A stretch of DNA of 64,000 nucleotides from JAPWJZ01 sp966211335 (lineage in GTDB: Bacteria > Pseudomonadota > Alphaproteobacteria > Micavibrionales > UBA2020). Each line of letters begins with the position of its first letter. Positions within the stretch are counted from its first letter, which is position 1. Location: NCBI GenBank assembly GCA_966211335.1, contig CBIHNF010000003.1, positions 124,001-188,000 of the forward strand. Direction: 5' to 3'. The notes under the pieces are model-generated. The model saw only the letters and a list, made by a program, of their open reading frames with translations. It made no database searches and was not told the DNA's origin. The translations under genes were made by a program, and so were the position numbers. Below, one piece after another: positions 17,601 to 25,566 of the stretch.

Positions 17601-18023
17601 TTACTTCTTGAGAAGGTCGCGGATTTCCGTCAGCAGCTCTTCGCTTTTGCTGGGCGCGGCAGGCGCAGCCGGTGCGGCGGCTTCCTTCACCTTCAGCTTG
17701 TTGATCGGCTTCACGACGAAGAAGAAGATCGCGAAGGCGACGAGCAGGAACTGGACGAGGGTGTTGGCGAACATGCCGACGTTCCAGGTGGCAACGCCGG
17801 CTTTTTTCGCATCCGCCAGCGTTTCGTAATGTTCGTGATTCAGCGTGAGCGGAATAAAGATGCTGCTGAAATCCACCTTGCCGACGATAAGGCTGAGCGG
17901 CGGCATGATGATGTCTTCGACCAGCGACGACACGATCTTGCTGAAGCTGGCGCCGATGATGACGCCGACCGCGAGGTCCACCACGTTGCCGCGCATGATG
18001 AAATTCTTGAATTCCTGAAGCAT
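17601..18023 (-). CDS. mscL: Large-conductance mechanosensitive channel MscL
   Basis: Inner-membrane channel that opens on hypo-osmotic shock to release solutes. The 140-residue protein has the canonical start MLQEFKNFIMRGNVVDLAVGV with pore helix 1 (GVIIGASFSKIVSSLV), a periplasmic loop, helix 2 (FLLVAFAIFFFVVKPINKL) and a C-terminal helical bundle (EELLTEIRDLLKK) after an Ala-Pro linker. Length and all segments are normal. It is probably a single-gene unit, 106 bp before the chemoreceptor. Confidence 0.96.
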   Translation of the reverse strand: MLQEFKNFIMRGNVVDLAVGVIIGASFSKIVSSLVEDIIMPPLSLIVGKVDFSSIFIPLTLNHEHYETLADAKKAGVATWNVGMFANTLVQFLLVAFAIFFFVVKPINKLKVKEAAAPAAPAAPSKSEELLTEIRDLLKK

Positions 18024-18144
18024 TTCTTATCCTTTGATTCTGTTGCCTGCGGCGACTTTAGCGCAGCTTTTGCACCGCGCAAGAAAATTAGTAAGCAATT
18101 GAAATAATTCATGAAAACAGGCATTCTTATTTTCCGAAAATGAT

Positions 18145-18173
18145 TTGCATAAGGAAAATGCGGGTGCTATAGT
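18145..18173 (+). promoter_or_regulatory. Candidate sigma-70 promoter for the 1161-residue protein gene
   Basis: TTGCAT (18145-18150) and TATAGT (18168-18173) are 17 bp apart, placing the start near 18180 and giving a short leader of about 30 nt that contains GAGGA before the ATG at 18212. This is the cleanest housekeeping promoter I found in the window. Confidence 0.55.
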
Positions 18174-18211
18174 CCCCAGCATTATTAACAATTCCGTATT
18201 GAGGATTTTTG

Positions 18212-21200
18212 ATGGCCGACGACCTTCCATCGAACGCGCAATTCCGGCTGCCCGAAGACCTGACAAGTCTGGCGCAGATGCGCGACCAGCTGTCTGACTA
18301 CCTCAACACGCTCGAGCGCAACACAGATAGCGTCAACGGCTGGCTTGCGAAAAACCAGAACAAGATCATCGTCGGCCACCACCAGCTGAGCCGCGCCGTC
18401 GACGGCAAAGATGAAAAAGCAGCGCTTGCCGCGCTGCAAACGCTGGGCGATGCCTCCGGCTTCGTTTTGTCGCTGCAGGATTTTTCCGCGCGCGGGGCAA
18501 AAGCTTTCGGCGCGAAAAGCGCCTTTGTAAAGGCGGTTGATAATATCGCCCGCGGCGTGCCTGCCGCCATTCTTGAAGACCTGCCGGAACTGACCATGCC
18601 GGACCCGAATGCGCCGCTGCCGCAAGTCGTCGCGCCCCCTGCCCCGCCGCAGATCGCGCCGGAGCCGGAAGATTCCAAGAAATGGTGGAAGCCTGCCTCC
18701 TGGTTCCAGAAGGGCGGCGCGGAAGAGCCGAACACGGAAGAGGAAAGCCAGCGCCGCATTGATGAAATCAAGCGCAACTGGAAACTGGTGCGCAGCGAAC
18801 TCATCAGCCTGCAGAGCGACCGCCATTATTACATCGACAGCTTCATGGAATGGATCGGCGAGACTCTGGAGCCGGAAAAGGGGGTTGAAGACCCCGCCGC
18901 CGCGAAATTGATGGAGAAATACCAGAACCCGCAATACGTCATCGACCTTGCCGTGCAGGATTATGCCGAAGTCATCGATGTGAAAGCCCGCCAGCTGCGC
19001 GAAAAGGCGCTGGGCTATTCGGACGCCGCCGCGCTGATCGACCAGCAGCGCATCGCCGAATTCGTCGCGAGCCTACCCAAGCTGTTCCCGAAGCCCGAAA
19101 CCAATGAAGCCAGGCAGCAAAAAGATCTGCTGCTGCAGGACTTCGGCGTCGTGAGTTTTGCCGAACTCGCGCTTGACCGCGTCAAATCCCGCGCCGACCA
19201 GTTTTTACTGCTCGACGCCGCGCTGAAATTCGAGCCCGAATTCAAGTTGAAGAATAATGCCAGCAAACTCGATATTTTCGAGCGCATCCTCAAAGAAACG
19301 ACGGCGAAAGACCCGCTGGATGTCCGCGCCCTCAAAATCACGCTGAAGAAGCTGCGCAGCAACGGCAGCAACGATACCGCCGAGCTGATCGGCCTGAAGG
19401 TGCCCGGCAAATCGGTCTTCGAGCGTCTGGCTGAACGTTTTGACGCCAACCTCAACAAAGTCCGTGCCGCGTTCGACGAGCTGCTGGACGGCATTGATGC
19501 GCCCCCCCGCAACGTGCAGCTGCAGATGCACTCCGTCAATCAGGCGATCCGCGACAAGGATGTCCGCAGCCTCGCAAGCGCCCTGCAGGGCATCGAGACG
19601 ACGGGATCATCGCAGGCCTTCAAGGGCCTTTGGGCGCTCAGCTACCCCGGTCGTTCGCTTCTTGACGACATCACGGCTGTTGCCGCAACGAAGAAAGACC
19701 TCGCCCTCCTCACGGACCGTGCGCTTTCCGCGGGGCTCATCGACGAATTCAAGATCAACTCGAACGCTGCCAATGCTTCCGCGCCGAAGGTGATCAAGTT
19801 TTTTAACGAACAGGTGATGCAGGGTCAGGGCGACTTTACGCTCACGACGGCGCGTCGCCTGCTCGGCACCGCCTTTGCCAACGGCGGCCTCGACCTGCTG
19901 CGCAAGGAACTCACTAAATCCGGCGGCTGGCTGGAACAGACCGTCGCAAGCCCGCTGCCGCCCGATGAAAAATCGAAATGGGTCGCAGCGCTGCTGGAGC
20001 CCTTTGCTTCTGACATCGTGCGCTCGAACATTCTTGCCGAAGCTGCAAAATCGGCAAAAGACCCCGCCGCCGCCAAAACGCTGAACGACATGGAAGCCAA
20101 CCTTGCCGGCAGCAATATCCGCCTCGATGACGGCCGTATCATGACCAACCTCGACCGCGTCGCCAATATCTGGTACGCGGCCGATACCGGCACGCTGCGC
20201 TTCACGGTCAGCGGCGTCGGCCATGTGCTGGCGAACGATGTTTCCGCCCCCATGGCGCAGGAGATTTTGAGCCATATCCAGCGCAAGGCGCCGGGTTTTG
20301 AAGCGGAATACGACGGCCTTTATAACCCCAAAAACCTCGACCGCATTGTCACCAATCCGCAGGGCACGCTGATTTACTGGCAGAACCGCAACACCGTGCT
20401 GAACGTGCCGGATGCGACGGTCGCGGCCTTGCACAAGCACGCCGATTTCATGCATGTGACCGGCACCGACGGCAATATCCAGAGCGTCAACCTGAAATCC
20501 ATCGCCCTGCTGCAACCGCTGTCCGACGGCACCCATCTGCTGGTCGACAAATTCGGCGATGTGCAGATTCTGGCGGGCAAAGTGCAGCTGGCGGCCAAAG
20601 CGCCGCTGCTCGATCTTGGCGGCACCTACTTCAACCCCGCCAACGCAGGCCTGCTGTCGCTGAACGCGGAGAAGAACACGATTGATTTCCGCTGCGAGAG
20701 CAACGATTTCGAAAACCTCATCGAAAGCGCAGCGCCCGGCAAGGGCAACTATTTCTATTCCGTCGAGCTCGGCTCCAAGGCCGAGTTCAAGAAAGTGGAA
20801 GACGCGGTCGCAGCGAACCCCGCTCTCGCCTCGCCCGGCGGCGCATCGAAGGCGCTGTTCTTCAATATCGAGCGCCTTGGCTACCTGATGCACACGGAAG
20901 AGCGCGAAAGCGGCTTTAACTGCCGCAAGTTCGGCCATTCGAAAAAGCCGGGCTTCATCAGCGCGGATGCGGATTTTGCCGAAGCCATTTATCAGGGCCT
21001 TTCTGCCAACAAGGAACTGTTCACGGTCGGCAACATCATCACCCACAAGAGTGTGATTGACGACGCCTATTACAATTCCGACAAGCAGCGCTTCTATGTG
21101 CTGGTCGGCGACACCGTTCTGCAGGCCGCCTGCGACGAGCGCGAGGCCTATGACGCCTTGAAGAAACTCTCGAAAGAGCCGGGATTCACCGTTGTCGGCG

Positions 21201-21697
21201 CAACGACCATTAAAAACCCTGCGCCCGCCGGCGTCGGCACAGTTGAGCTACCGGCCGATATCGTCAACCTCGGCCGCACCGCGCTGCAGTATTACAGCGA
21301 CGCCCAGGACAAAACCTTTTTGGTGGCGGAGAACGAGCGTTTCTTCAACATCGGCCTTGATAAACACCAGTCCCGCCAGCTGTTCGATATCCTCGAGCAG
21401 GACGGGCTGAAGGCCGCCAAGGCCGCGACGGCCTTGAATGCCTGGACGCAGAAGCTGCAGGAAAGCGCCGCCAACCTGCCGGCGCTGACGCTGCGCGCGA
21501 CGCCGTCGCTGACAGATACCTCGCGCGAATACCTGCTGCAGCAGGTATTGGGCAAGGAATCGGAAACGCGCCCCATGCCGGAGCCGAAGAAGGACTTCAG
21601 CATCGTGACCGCGCCGCTGCGCACCAACGACCGCTTCGACTACCCGCCGCGCGCACAGAAAAAGGCCGCAGCTGTAACAAAACAACCGCGGCCTTAA
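18212..21697 (+). CDS. Large protein of unknown function with degenerate C-terminal repeats (1161 residues)
   Basis: No family recognised and no signal peptide or membrane segment. The N-terminal half is mostly helical and charged, with a Pro-rich linker near residue 135-150 (APPAPPQIAPEPEDS). From about residue 645 to 1060 the chain repeats a loose module of an Asn-Leu/Ile start, a beta strand ending in Tyr or Trp, an Asp-containing turn, two more strands, then a helix. Copies start at about 645 (NLDRVANIWYAADTGTLRF), 708 (NLDRIVTNPQGTLIYW), 760 (NLKSIALLQ), 802, 885 (NIERLGYLMHT), 941 and 1019 (NLGRTALQYYSDAQDKTFLV). I placed the start at ATG 18212. It is monocistronic. The C-terminal 30 residues are basic. 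Confidence 0.8.
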   Translation: MADDLPSNAQFRLPEDLTSLAQMRDQLSDYLNTLERNTDSVNGWLAKNQNKIIVGHHQLSRAVDGKDEKAALAALQTLGDASGFVLSLQDFSARGAKAFGAKSAFVKAVDNIARGVPAAILEDLPELTMPDPNAPLPQVVAPPAPPQIAPEPEDSKKWWKPASWFQKGGAEEPNTEEESQRRIDEIKRNWKLVRSELISLQSDRHYYIDSFMEWIGETLEPEKGVEDPAAAKLMEKYQNPQYVIDLAVQDYAEVIDVKARQLREKALGYSDAAALIDQQRIAEFVASLPKLFPKPETNEARQQKDLLLQDFGVVSFAELALDRVKSRADQFLLLDAALKFEPEFKLKNNASKLDIFERILKETTAKDPLDVRALKITLKKLRSNGSNDTAELIGLKVPGKSVFERLAERFDANLNKVRAAFDELLDGIDAPPRNVQLQMHSVNQAIRDKDVRSLASALQGIETTGSSQAFKGLWALSYPGRSLLDDITAVAATKKDLALLTDRALSAGLIDEFKINSNAANASAPKVIKFFNEQVMQGQGDFTLTTARRLLGTAFANGGLDLLRKELTKSGGWLEQTVASPLPPDEKSKWVAALLEPFASDIVRSNILAEAAKSAKDPAAAKTLNDMEANLAGSNIRLDDGRIMTNLDRVANIWYAADTGTLRFTVSGVGHVLANDVSAPMAQEILSHIQRKAPGFEAEYDGLYNPKNLDRIVTNPQGTLIYWQNRNTVLNVPDATVAALHKHADFMHVTGTDGNIQSVNLKSIALLQPLSDGTHLLVDKFGDVQILAGKVQLAAKAPLLDLGGTYFNPANAGLLSLNAEKNTIDFRCESNDFENLIESAAPGKGNYFYSVELGSKAEFKKVEDAVAANPALASPGGASKALFFNIERLGYLMHTEERESGFNCRKFGHSKKPGFISADADFAEAIYQGLSANKELFTVGNIITHKSVIDDAYYNSDKQRFYVLVGDTVLQAACDEREAYDALKKLSKEPGFTVVGATTIKNPAPAGVGTVELPADIVNLGRTALQYYSDAQDKTFLVAENERFFNIGLDKHQSRQLFDILEQDGLKAAKAATALNAWTQKLQESAANLPALTLRATPSLTDTSREYLLQQVLGKESETRPMPEPKKDFSIVTAPLRTNDRFDYPPRAQKKAAAVTKQPRP

Positions 21698-21721
21698 TCA
21701 AATTAGTAATTCCGTTAAACC

Positions 21722-21868
21722 TTAGTAGGTTTTGGAATCCTGTGCTGCGTCTTCTACGGCGTTGCCGGCAGCTTTCGTATCTTTACCGACGCCTTCAACA
21801 GTGTTGCAGGCTGCGAGCGGCATAGCGAGGACGGCGAGAAGGCCGATAGCGATAATAAGTTTTTTCAT
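21722..21868 (-). CDS. Entericidin-like small lipoprotein
   Basis: A 48-residue lipoprotein. MKKLIIAIGLLAVLAMPLAAC is a type II signal sequence whose lipobox ends at C21, followed by NTVEGVGKDTKAAGNAVEDAA, the repeated heptad-like pattern of the entericidin A/B (EcnA/EcnB) family. Entericidins are small envelope lipoproteins induced by stress or in stationary phase; a toxin/antidote role was described for the E. coli pair. A good ribosome binding site (GGGAGA) precedes the ATG at 21868; earlier in-frame starts are ignored for that reason. It lies downstream of a second small lipoprotein in the same orientation. Confidence 0.85.
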   Translation of the reverse strand: MKKLIIAIGLLAVLAMPLAACNTVEGVGKDTKAAGNAVEDAAQDSKTY

Positions 21869-21947
21869 GGTTGATCTCCCTTTCGTTGAATGCAAACGCA
21901 TGGAGCAGGTAAATCGCTCCATGCGGCAGCAAAAAAATTAAACCGGA

Positions 21948-22169
21948 TTAGTTGTATCGCGGGGCGTTGTTCGGCGTCACGACGACGGGTTCGGCGGCGG
22001 GCGCAGGCGCGGCTTCGGCGCGTTCCATGCGGTCGCTGGCTTCATCATCGCCAGTCACATGGTGCCAGTCGCTTTTCACGCCATGCCAGGTGTTGGTGCA
22101 GCCGGCGAGCGGCAGGGACATCACGGCGAAAAGGCCGAGGGCAAGGGCGAGTTTGTTGAATTTGGTCAC
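21948..22169 (-). CDS. Small lipoprotein, 73 residues
   Basis: Starts at GTG 22169 (CAGGAG 9 nt upstream): VTKFNKLALALGLFAVMSLPLAGC, with the lipobox LAGC giving C24 as the lipidated residue. The mature part contains TNTWHGVKSDWHHVTGDD and an Ala/Pro/Glu-rich tail. The signal sequence closely resembles that of the entericidin-like neighbour, so the two may be distant duplicates, but the mature part has lost the entericidin pattern. Function unknown. Position next to the ECF sigma cluster suggests an envelope-stress role; that is inference. Confidence 0.7.
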   Translation of the reverse strand: MTKFNKLALALGLFAVMSLPLAGCTNTWHGVKSDWHHVTGDDEASDRMERAEAAPAPAAEPVVVTPNNAPRYN

Positions 22170-22230
22170 GGGATTCGAGCTCCTGTTGGGGTTCATTTTC
22201 CAACAGACGATAGCATGGGATGAAACCAAA

Positions 22231-22812
22231 TCAAGGGCTGGGGGGCTGCGCGGGCGTTGGTTGGTCATAATGCTGTGGAGATGCTGCGTTATCCTCCGGC
22301 CCATGGTCGCGCCTCCGCTGCTGGCGGCCATTGCGCTGTTTCCACGGCGCAAAATTCTTCAAGGTTTCGCGGCCTTCGGGTGACAGCTGCTGCATCACCT
22401 GCTGGCGCGCATCGCGCAGGGTCGAGAGCAGCTGCGCCTTGGCGGCAGACTCGGCGGCGACCGCGGCGTCCAGCGCCGACTGGTCAAACGGTTCGGCGTT
22501 TTGCGCTGCCTGCAAATTATCCTTCGCGGCATCCAGTTTCTGCTTCAGCGTTTCGATCGCAGGGCGGCTGTTTTTCTTGGCGGCTTCCAAGATCGCGCGG
22601 TCGGCGGGCGAGAGTTTTTCGCGAAGCTGCTCGTCCTTCTTGCGCCAGTCGGCTTCGCGCGCGGCATCCGGCGCCGGCTTCACATCCGGCGCGTCGGAAG
22701 AGTCAGCTTTACTGTATGACTGCCCCACCATGAGACCCGCAAGGAAGAGGTTGCAGGACAGCGACAGGAACAGGAACGCGCCAAGAATAATGACCAGACG
22801 ATCAAGCCTCAT
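22231..22812 (-). CDS. Periplasmic Spy/CnrX-like sensor protein (heavy-metal resistance family)
   Basis: A 193-residue protein with an N-terminal anchor (about 5-30: LVIILGAFLFLSLSCNLFLAG), then a helical domain: REKLSPADRAILEAAKKNSR and SALDAAVAAESAAKAQLLSTLRDARQQVMQQLSPEGRETL. This is the pattern of the 'periplasmic heavy metal sensor' family (Metal_resist; relatives CnrX, Spy, CpxP). The C-terminal tail is Gln/Pro/His-rich. It is the third gene of the sigma factor/anti-sigma operon, exactly where CnrX stands in the cnrYXH arrangement, so it probably senses an envelope signal and passes it to the anti-sigma factor. Signal unknown. Confidence 0.75.
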   Translation of the reverse strand: MRLDRLVIILGAFLFLSLSCNLFLAGLMVGQSYSKADSSDAPDVKPAPDAAREADWRKKDEQLREKLSPADRAILEAAKKNSRPAIETLKQKLDAAKDNLQAAQNAEPFDQSALDAAVAAESAAKAQLLSTLRDARQQVMQQLSPEGRETLKNFAPWKQRNGRQQRRRDHGPEDNAASPQHYDQPTPAQPPSP

Positions 22813-23280
22813 TTACAGTCCCCCGTCATAGGCGTCGGCATCATCCGCGTCGCTATGGATCAATTGCGATTCCGTGTAATAGGCAGGATCCAGCAGCGTA
22901 TCCTTATGCTGCTGCGGCTGGAAGCCGACGAGGAAGCCGAGCAGTGCCGCCACCGCAAGACCGCCGCCCGGCGCGAAGAGCCACAGGGGCCGCCAGTTAA
23001 AGCCGCTTTTCGCGGGGCCGGAAACATCCGCCGCCCTGACGCCCTGCTTCGTGCGCGCGACTTCCGCCATGATGCGCACTTCGAGCGCGGATACATTCGG
23101 CTCCTTCGGCACATAAGCGCGCAAAACATCATCGAAGCTCACATGCTTTTCCAGCAGCTGTTTTGCTTCCGGCTTCGCCTTCATCAGCTCCACCGCGGCG
23201 CGGATCTGGCTTTCCGGCCAGCGCGAGAGATCGGCGGAGTATAGGTCGATGTTCTTTTCAAAGTCCTCGAGCGTCATCAT
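22813..23280 (-). CDS. Probable membrane anti-sigma factor
   Basis: A 155-residue single-pass membrane protein. A cytoplasmic part of about 95 residues (TLEDFEKNIDLYSADLSRWP is typical of the small anti-sigma proteins found after ECF genes) is followed by one membrane helix (about 102-120, GGGLAVAALLGFLVGF) and a short periplasmic tail. There is no zinc-binding HxxxCxxC motif, so it is not a ZAS-type anti-sigma. Its ATG overlaps the stop codon of the sigma factor gene and it is followed directly by the periplasmic sensor. The function rests on context and topology rather than strong sequence similarity. Confidence 0.72.
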   Translation of the reverse strand: MMTLEDFEKNIDLYSADLSRWPESQIRAAVELMKAKPEAKQLLEKHVSFDDVLRAYVPKEPNVSALEVRIMAEVARTKQGVRAADVSGPAKSGFNWRPLWLFAPGGGLAVAALLGFLVGFQPQQHKDTLLDPAYYTESQLIHSDADDADAYDGGL

Positions 23281-23858
23281 GGCTTTTCCTCCACCAGCTT
23301 GTCCCTCAAGATCCGGCGCGAACGCACGAGGAGGGATTCAACCGCCTTGACGCTGATGCCCAGCATGTCGGCAGCTTCCTTGTTTGAATAGTCTTCATAA
23401 AAACACAAAACGAATGCCGCCCGCTGGCGGTCCGGCAGTTCGGCGAGGGCGTCCTTCACGCGGGCCGACTGCTCCTGCCGCTCAAGGCCGCGCTCCGCAT
23501 TCGGCGTCTCGTCTTCCGGCTCCGCGACGTCATCGATATTGGTGAAGCGGTGCTTGCGCTTTTCATCGATGCAGAGGTTGAGGACGATGCGGTAGAGCCA
23601 TGTCGTAAATTTCGCGCCGGTCTTGCCGGGGTCTTCCCAGTCGGCCGCATGTTTCCAGACGCGGATGAAGGCTTCCTGCGCTGCGTCCTCGGCCGCGCCG
23701 CTGCCGCCCAAGATGCGGGACGCAAGCCGCACCGTGCGCGACAAATGGCGGTGCATCAGCCGCTGGAAGGCCCGCTGGTCGCCCGCCGCCACAAGGCGCA
23801 TCAGCGCGGCATCATCCTGCGCTTCCTGCTGCACGGGGTTAAGCGGGCTGTGGTCCAT
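23277..23858 (-). CDS. ECF-family RNA polymerase sigma factor
   Basis: A 193-residue extracytoplasmic-function sigma factor. Region 2 reads EDAAQEAFIRVWKHAADW with TWLYRIVLNLCIDEKRK; region 4 reads LAELPDRQRAAFVLCFYEDYSNKEAADMLGISVKAVESLL, a clear helix-turn-helix. The start was set at ATG 23858 (MDHSPLNPVQQEAQDD), which has AAGGAA before it; the frame stays open upstream but that part does not look like sigma factor. It heads the operon with the anti-sigma and periplasmic sensor genes. The divergent 24107 gene is a likely target. Confidence 0.92.
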   Translation of the reverse strand: MDHSPLNPVQQEAQDDAALMRLVAAGDQRAFQRLMHRHLSRTVRLASRILGGSGAAEDAAQEAFIRVWKHAADWEDPGKTGAKFTTWLYRIVLNLCIDEKRKHRFTNIDDVAEPEDETPNAERGLERQEQSARVKDALAELPDRQRAAFVLCFYEDYSNKEAADMLGISVKAVESLLVRSRRILRDKLVEEKP

Positions 23859-24106
23859 CAGTTCCTTGTCGGCATGAAGGGTTAAAATCGCTTTGCTCCC
23901 TGACGTTAAACGGTTTTTCAGGTACCTGCCAAGCTTGTCACGGCATATAAGGAGGAATCCTGCGGCATTTGGCGCAAAGTTTTCATATTTGATGTGCAGG
24001 GTTTGTCCCTCGCCGGCGTGACAAATGGCAGATACAATGAAAACAAGCCTGCCGGGTTCGCCGTAATCATCCGAATTCCCCATATAATTCAAAGGAGTAA
24101 TCATAT

Positions 24107-24703
24107 ATGACACAAGCTAAAGTCGCATCGCTGCTGAGCATCCCCCTATTCGCCCTCGCCCTCTCGGTCATGGTGGCCAGCGCGGCCGTGGCGGAAGATA
24201 CGCCTGCTGCTGCCCCGACGGCCACGGCGGCAGGAAGCGACAACGCCGGCGAACATGGCGGCAAAGGCGGCCACCACCGCTGGATTCCGTCTGAAGCCGA
24301 AGTCAGCAAGCTTGAAGCCATGAAGCCCGAAGACCGCAGAGCTTACATGAAGTCAGAGCGCGAGAAGTTCAAGGCGCTGCCGGATGCCGATAAACAGAAG
24401 CTGATGGCGGAGCGCAAGGCGGCTTATGAGTCGCTGTCCCCCGACCAGAAGAAAGCGCTGCATGAGCGCATGAAGGCCCTGCGCCCGCAGAAAGACGGCG
24501 AAGGGGGCGGCCGTGGCGGTGAAGGCGGTGCCGGCGGTGGTAAAGGCGGCGAAAAATGGAAATCCTTCGTCGACAGCCTGACGCCCGAGCAGAAGGCCAA
24601 GTTCGAGGAACTCCGCAAGGAGCGCCATGGCGGCGGCGGTGACGGCGGCTGGAAATCGCGCAAGAAAGACGGCGATACCACCACGACAACGCCTGCCCAA
24701 TAA
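24107..24703 (+). CDS. Exported Gly- and charge-rich protein, DUF3106/Spy-like
   Basis: A 198-residue protein. A signal peptide (about 1-29, FALALSVMVASAAVAE) is followed by a helical charged region with SPDQKKALHERMKALRP and LTPEQKAKFEELRKER, the L-S/T-P-E/D-Q-K pattern of Spy/CpxP-like and DUF3106 proteins. Glycine-rich segments (GGGRGGEGGAGGGKGG) lie between. A strong ribosome binding site (AAAGGAG) precedes ATG 24107. It is divergent from the ECF operon and its domain type resembles the operon's own sensor protein, suggesting a shared envelope response. A strong terminator follows. An inverted repeat TTTGTC-N12-GACAAA lies upstream at 24002-24025. Confidence 0.7.
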   Translation: MTQAKVASLLSIPLFALALSVMVASAAVAEDTPAAAPTATAAGSDNAGEHGGKGGHHRWIPSEAEVSKLEAMKPEDRRAYMKSEREKFKALPDADKQKLMAERKAAYESLSPDQKKALHERMKALRPQKDGEGGGRGGEGGAGGGKGGEKWKSFVDSLTPEQKAKFEELRKERHGGGGDGGWKSRKKDGDTTTTTPAQ

Positions 24704-24721
24704 ACCGTAACCGATAAATCA

Positions 24722-24762
24722 GGCCGCGGCGGAAGGATGCCCCCTTCCCCGCGGCCTTTTTT
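24722..24762 (+). terminator. Intrinsic terminator after the Gly-rich protein gene
   Basis: GGCCGCGG (24722-24729) pairs with CCGCGGCC (24749-24756) and is followed by TTTTTT (24757-24762). The next gene starts 19 bp later. Confidence 0.85.
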
Positions 24763-24780
24763 GTGCCGTATAATCACGGC

Positions 24781-25566
24781 ATGACACGCAAAAGCATCAA
24801 ATACCGCTTCGACAACGGCCGTGGCCAGAGCCTTGCCGCCACCCTCGACACGCCGGATGCGGAGCCGCTGTTCTACGCCGTCTTCGCGCCCTGCTTCACC
24901 TGCCCCAAGGAATCGCACGGCGCCGCGAAGACGAGCCGCGCCTTGGCCGAACTCGGCGTTGCTTGCGTTCGCATCGACCTCACCGGCCTCGGCGAGAGCG
25001 AGGGCGATTTTGCGGAGACAAATTTCACGACCCGCGTTGCCGATATTCTGGCCGCCTGCAAAGCCGTTGAAAAAGATTACGCTGCACCCGCGCTGCTGAT
25101 CGGCCACAGCATTTCCGGCACCGCCTGCCTTGCGGCCGCAAAGTCACTGCCGCCGAGCCTGCAGGCGATTGCCACCATCGGCGCACCCGCCGACCCCGCG
25201 CATATCATTGAAAAATTCAAGCGCCAGAACGCCATCACGCCGCGCGGCGATATGGTGGATATCATGGTGATGGGCACCAAGGTCACCTTCCGCAACACCT
25301 TCATCAACGACATGCTGGCGCAAAACGTGGAGAGCGACACCAAAGCCATCGACCGCCGGCTGTTCATTTTCCATGCGCCGCACGATAACGTCGTGAGCAT
25401 GGAGAATGCGGAGCTGATTTACGACCGCGCCAGCAGCAACCCCGCCGGCGATGTCGAGCTGATCCGCCTCGACGATGCCGCGACGCATCTGTTCGAAAAC
25501 CGCAAGGAAGACGCCAATTTCGTGGCGGCAACGCTGGCGGACTGGTTCAGGATGCACCTGAAATAA
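24781..25566 (+). CDS. Alpha/beta hydrolase, OsmC-associated type
   Basis: A 261-residue alpha/beta hydrolase. The nucleophile elbow is GHSISG (Ser in LIGHSISGTACLAA), the oxyanion region FAPCFTCPKESHGA, and the acid and His lie in APHDNVV and ATHLFENRKEDANFV. The FTCPK/SHGAAKTSRALAE signature occurs in hydrolases that are often fused to or next to an OsmC peroxiredoxin domain; here no OsmC part is present. No signal peptide. I chose ATG 24781; a GTG 18 bp upstream lies inside the terminator. Substrate unknown. Confidence 0.8.
   Translation: MTRKSIKYRFDNGRGQSLAATLDTPDAEPLFYAVFAPCFTCPKESHGAAKTSRALAELGVACVRIDLTGLGESEGDFAETNFTTRVADILAACKAVEKDYAAPALLIGHSISGTACLAAAKSLPPSLQAIATIGAPADPAHIIEKFKRQNAITPRGDMVDIMVMGTKVTFRNTFINDMLAQNVESDTKAIDRRLFIFHAPHDNVVSMENAELIYDRASSNPAGDVELIRLDDAATHLFENRKEDANFVAATLADWFRMHLK

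Noticed and set aside
24083..24088. TATAAT as the -10 box of the 24107 gene
   Set aside because: The transcript would start inside or after its own ribosome binding site, so it cannot serve the gene as annotated.
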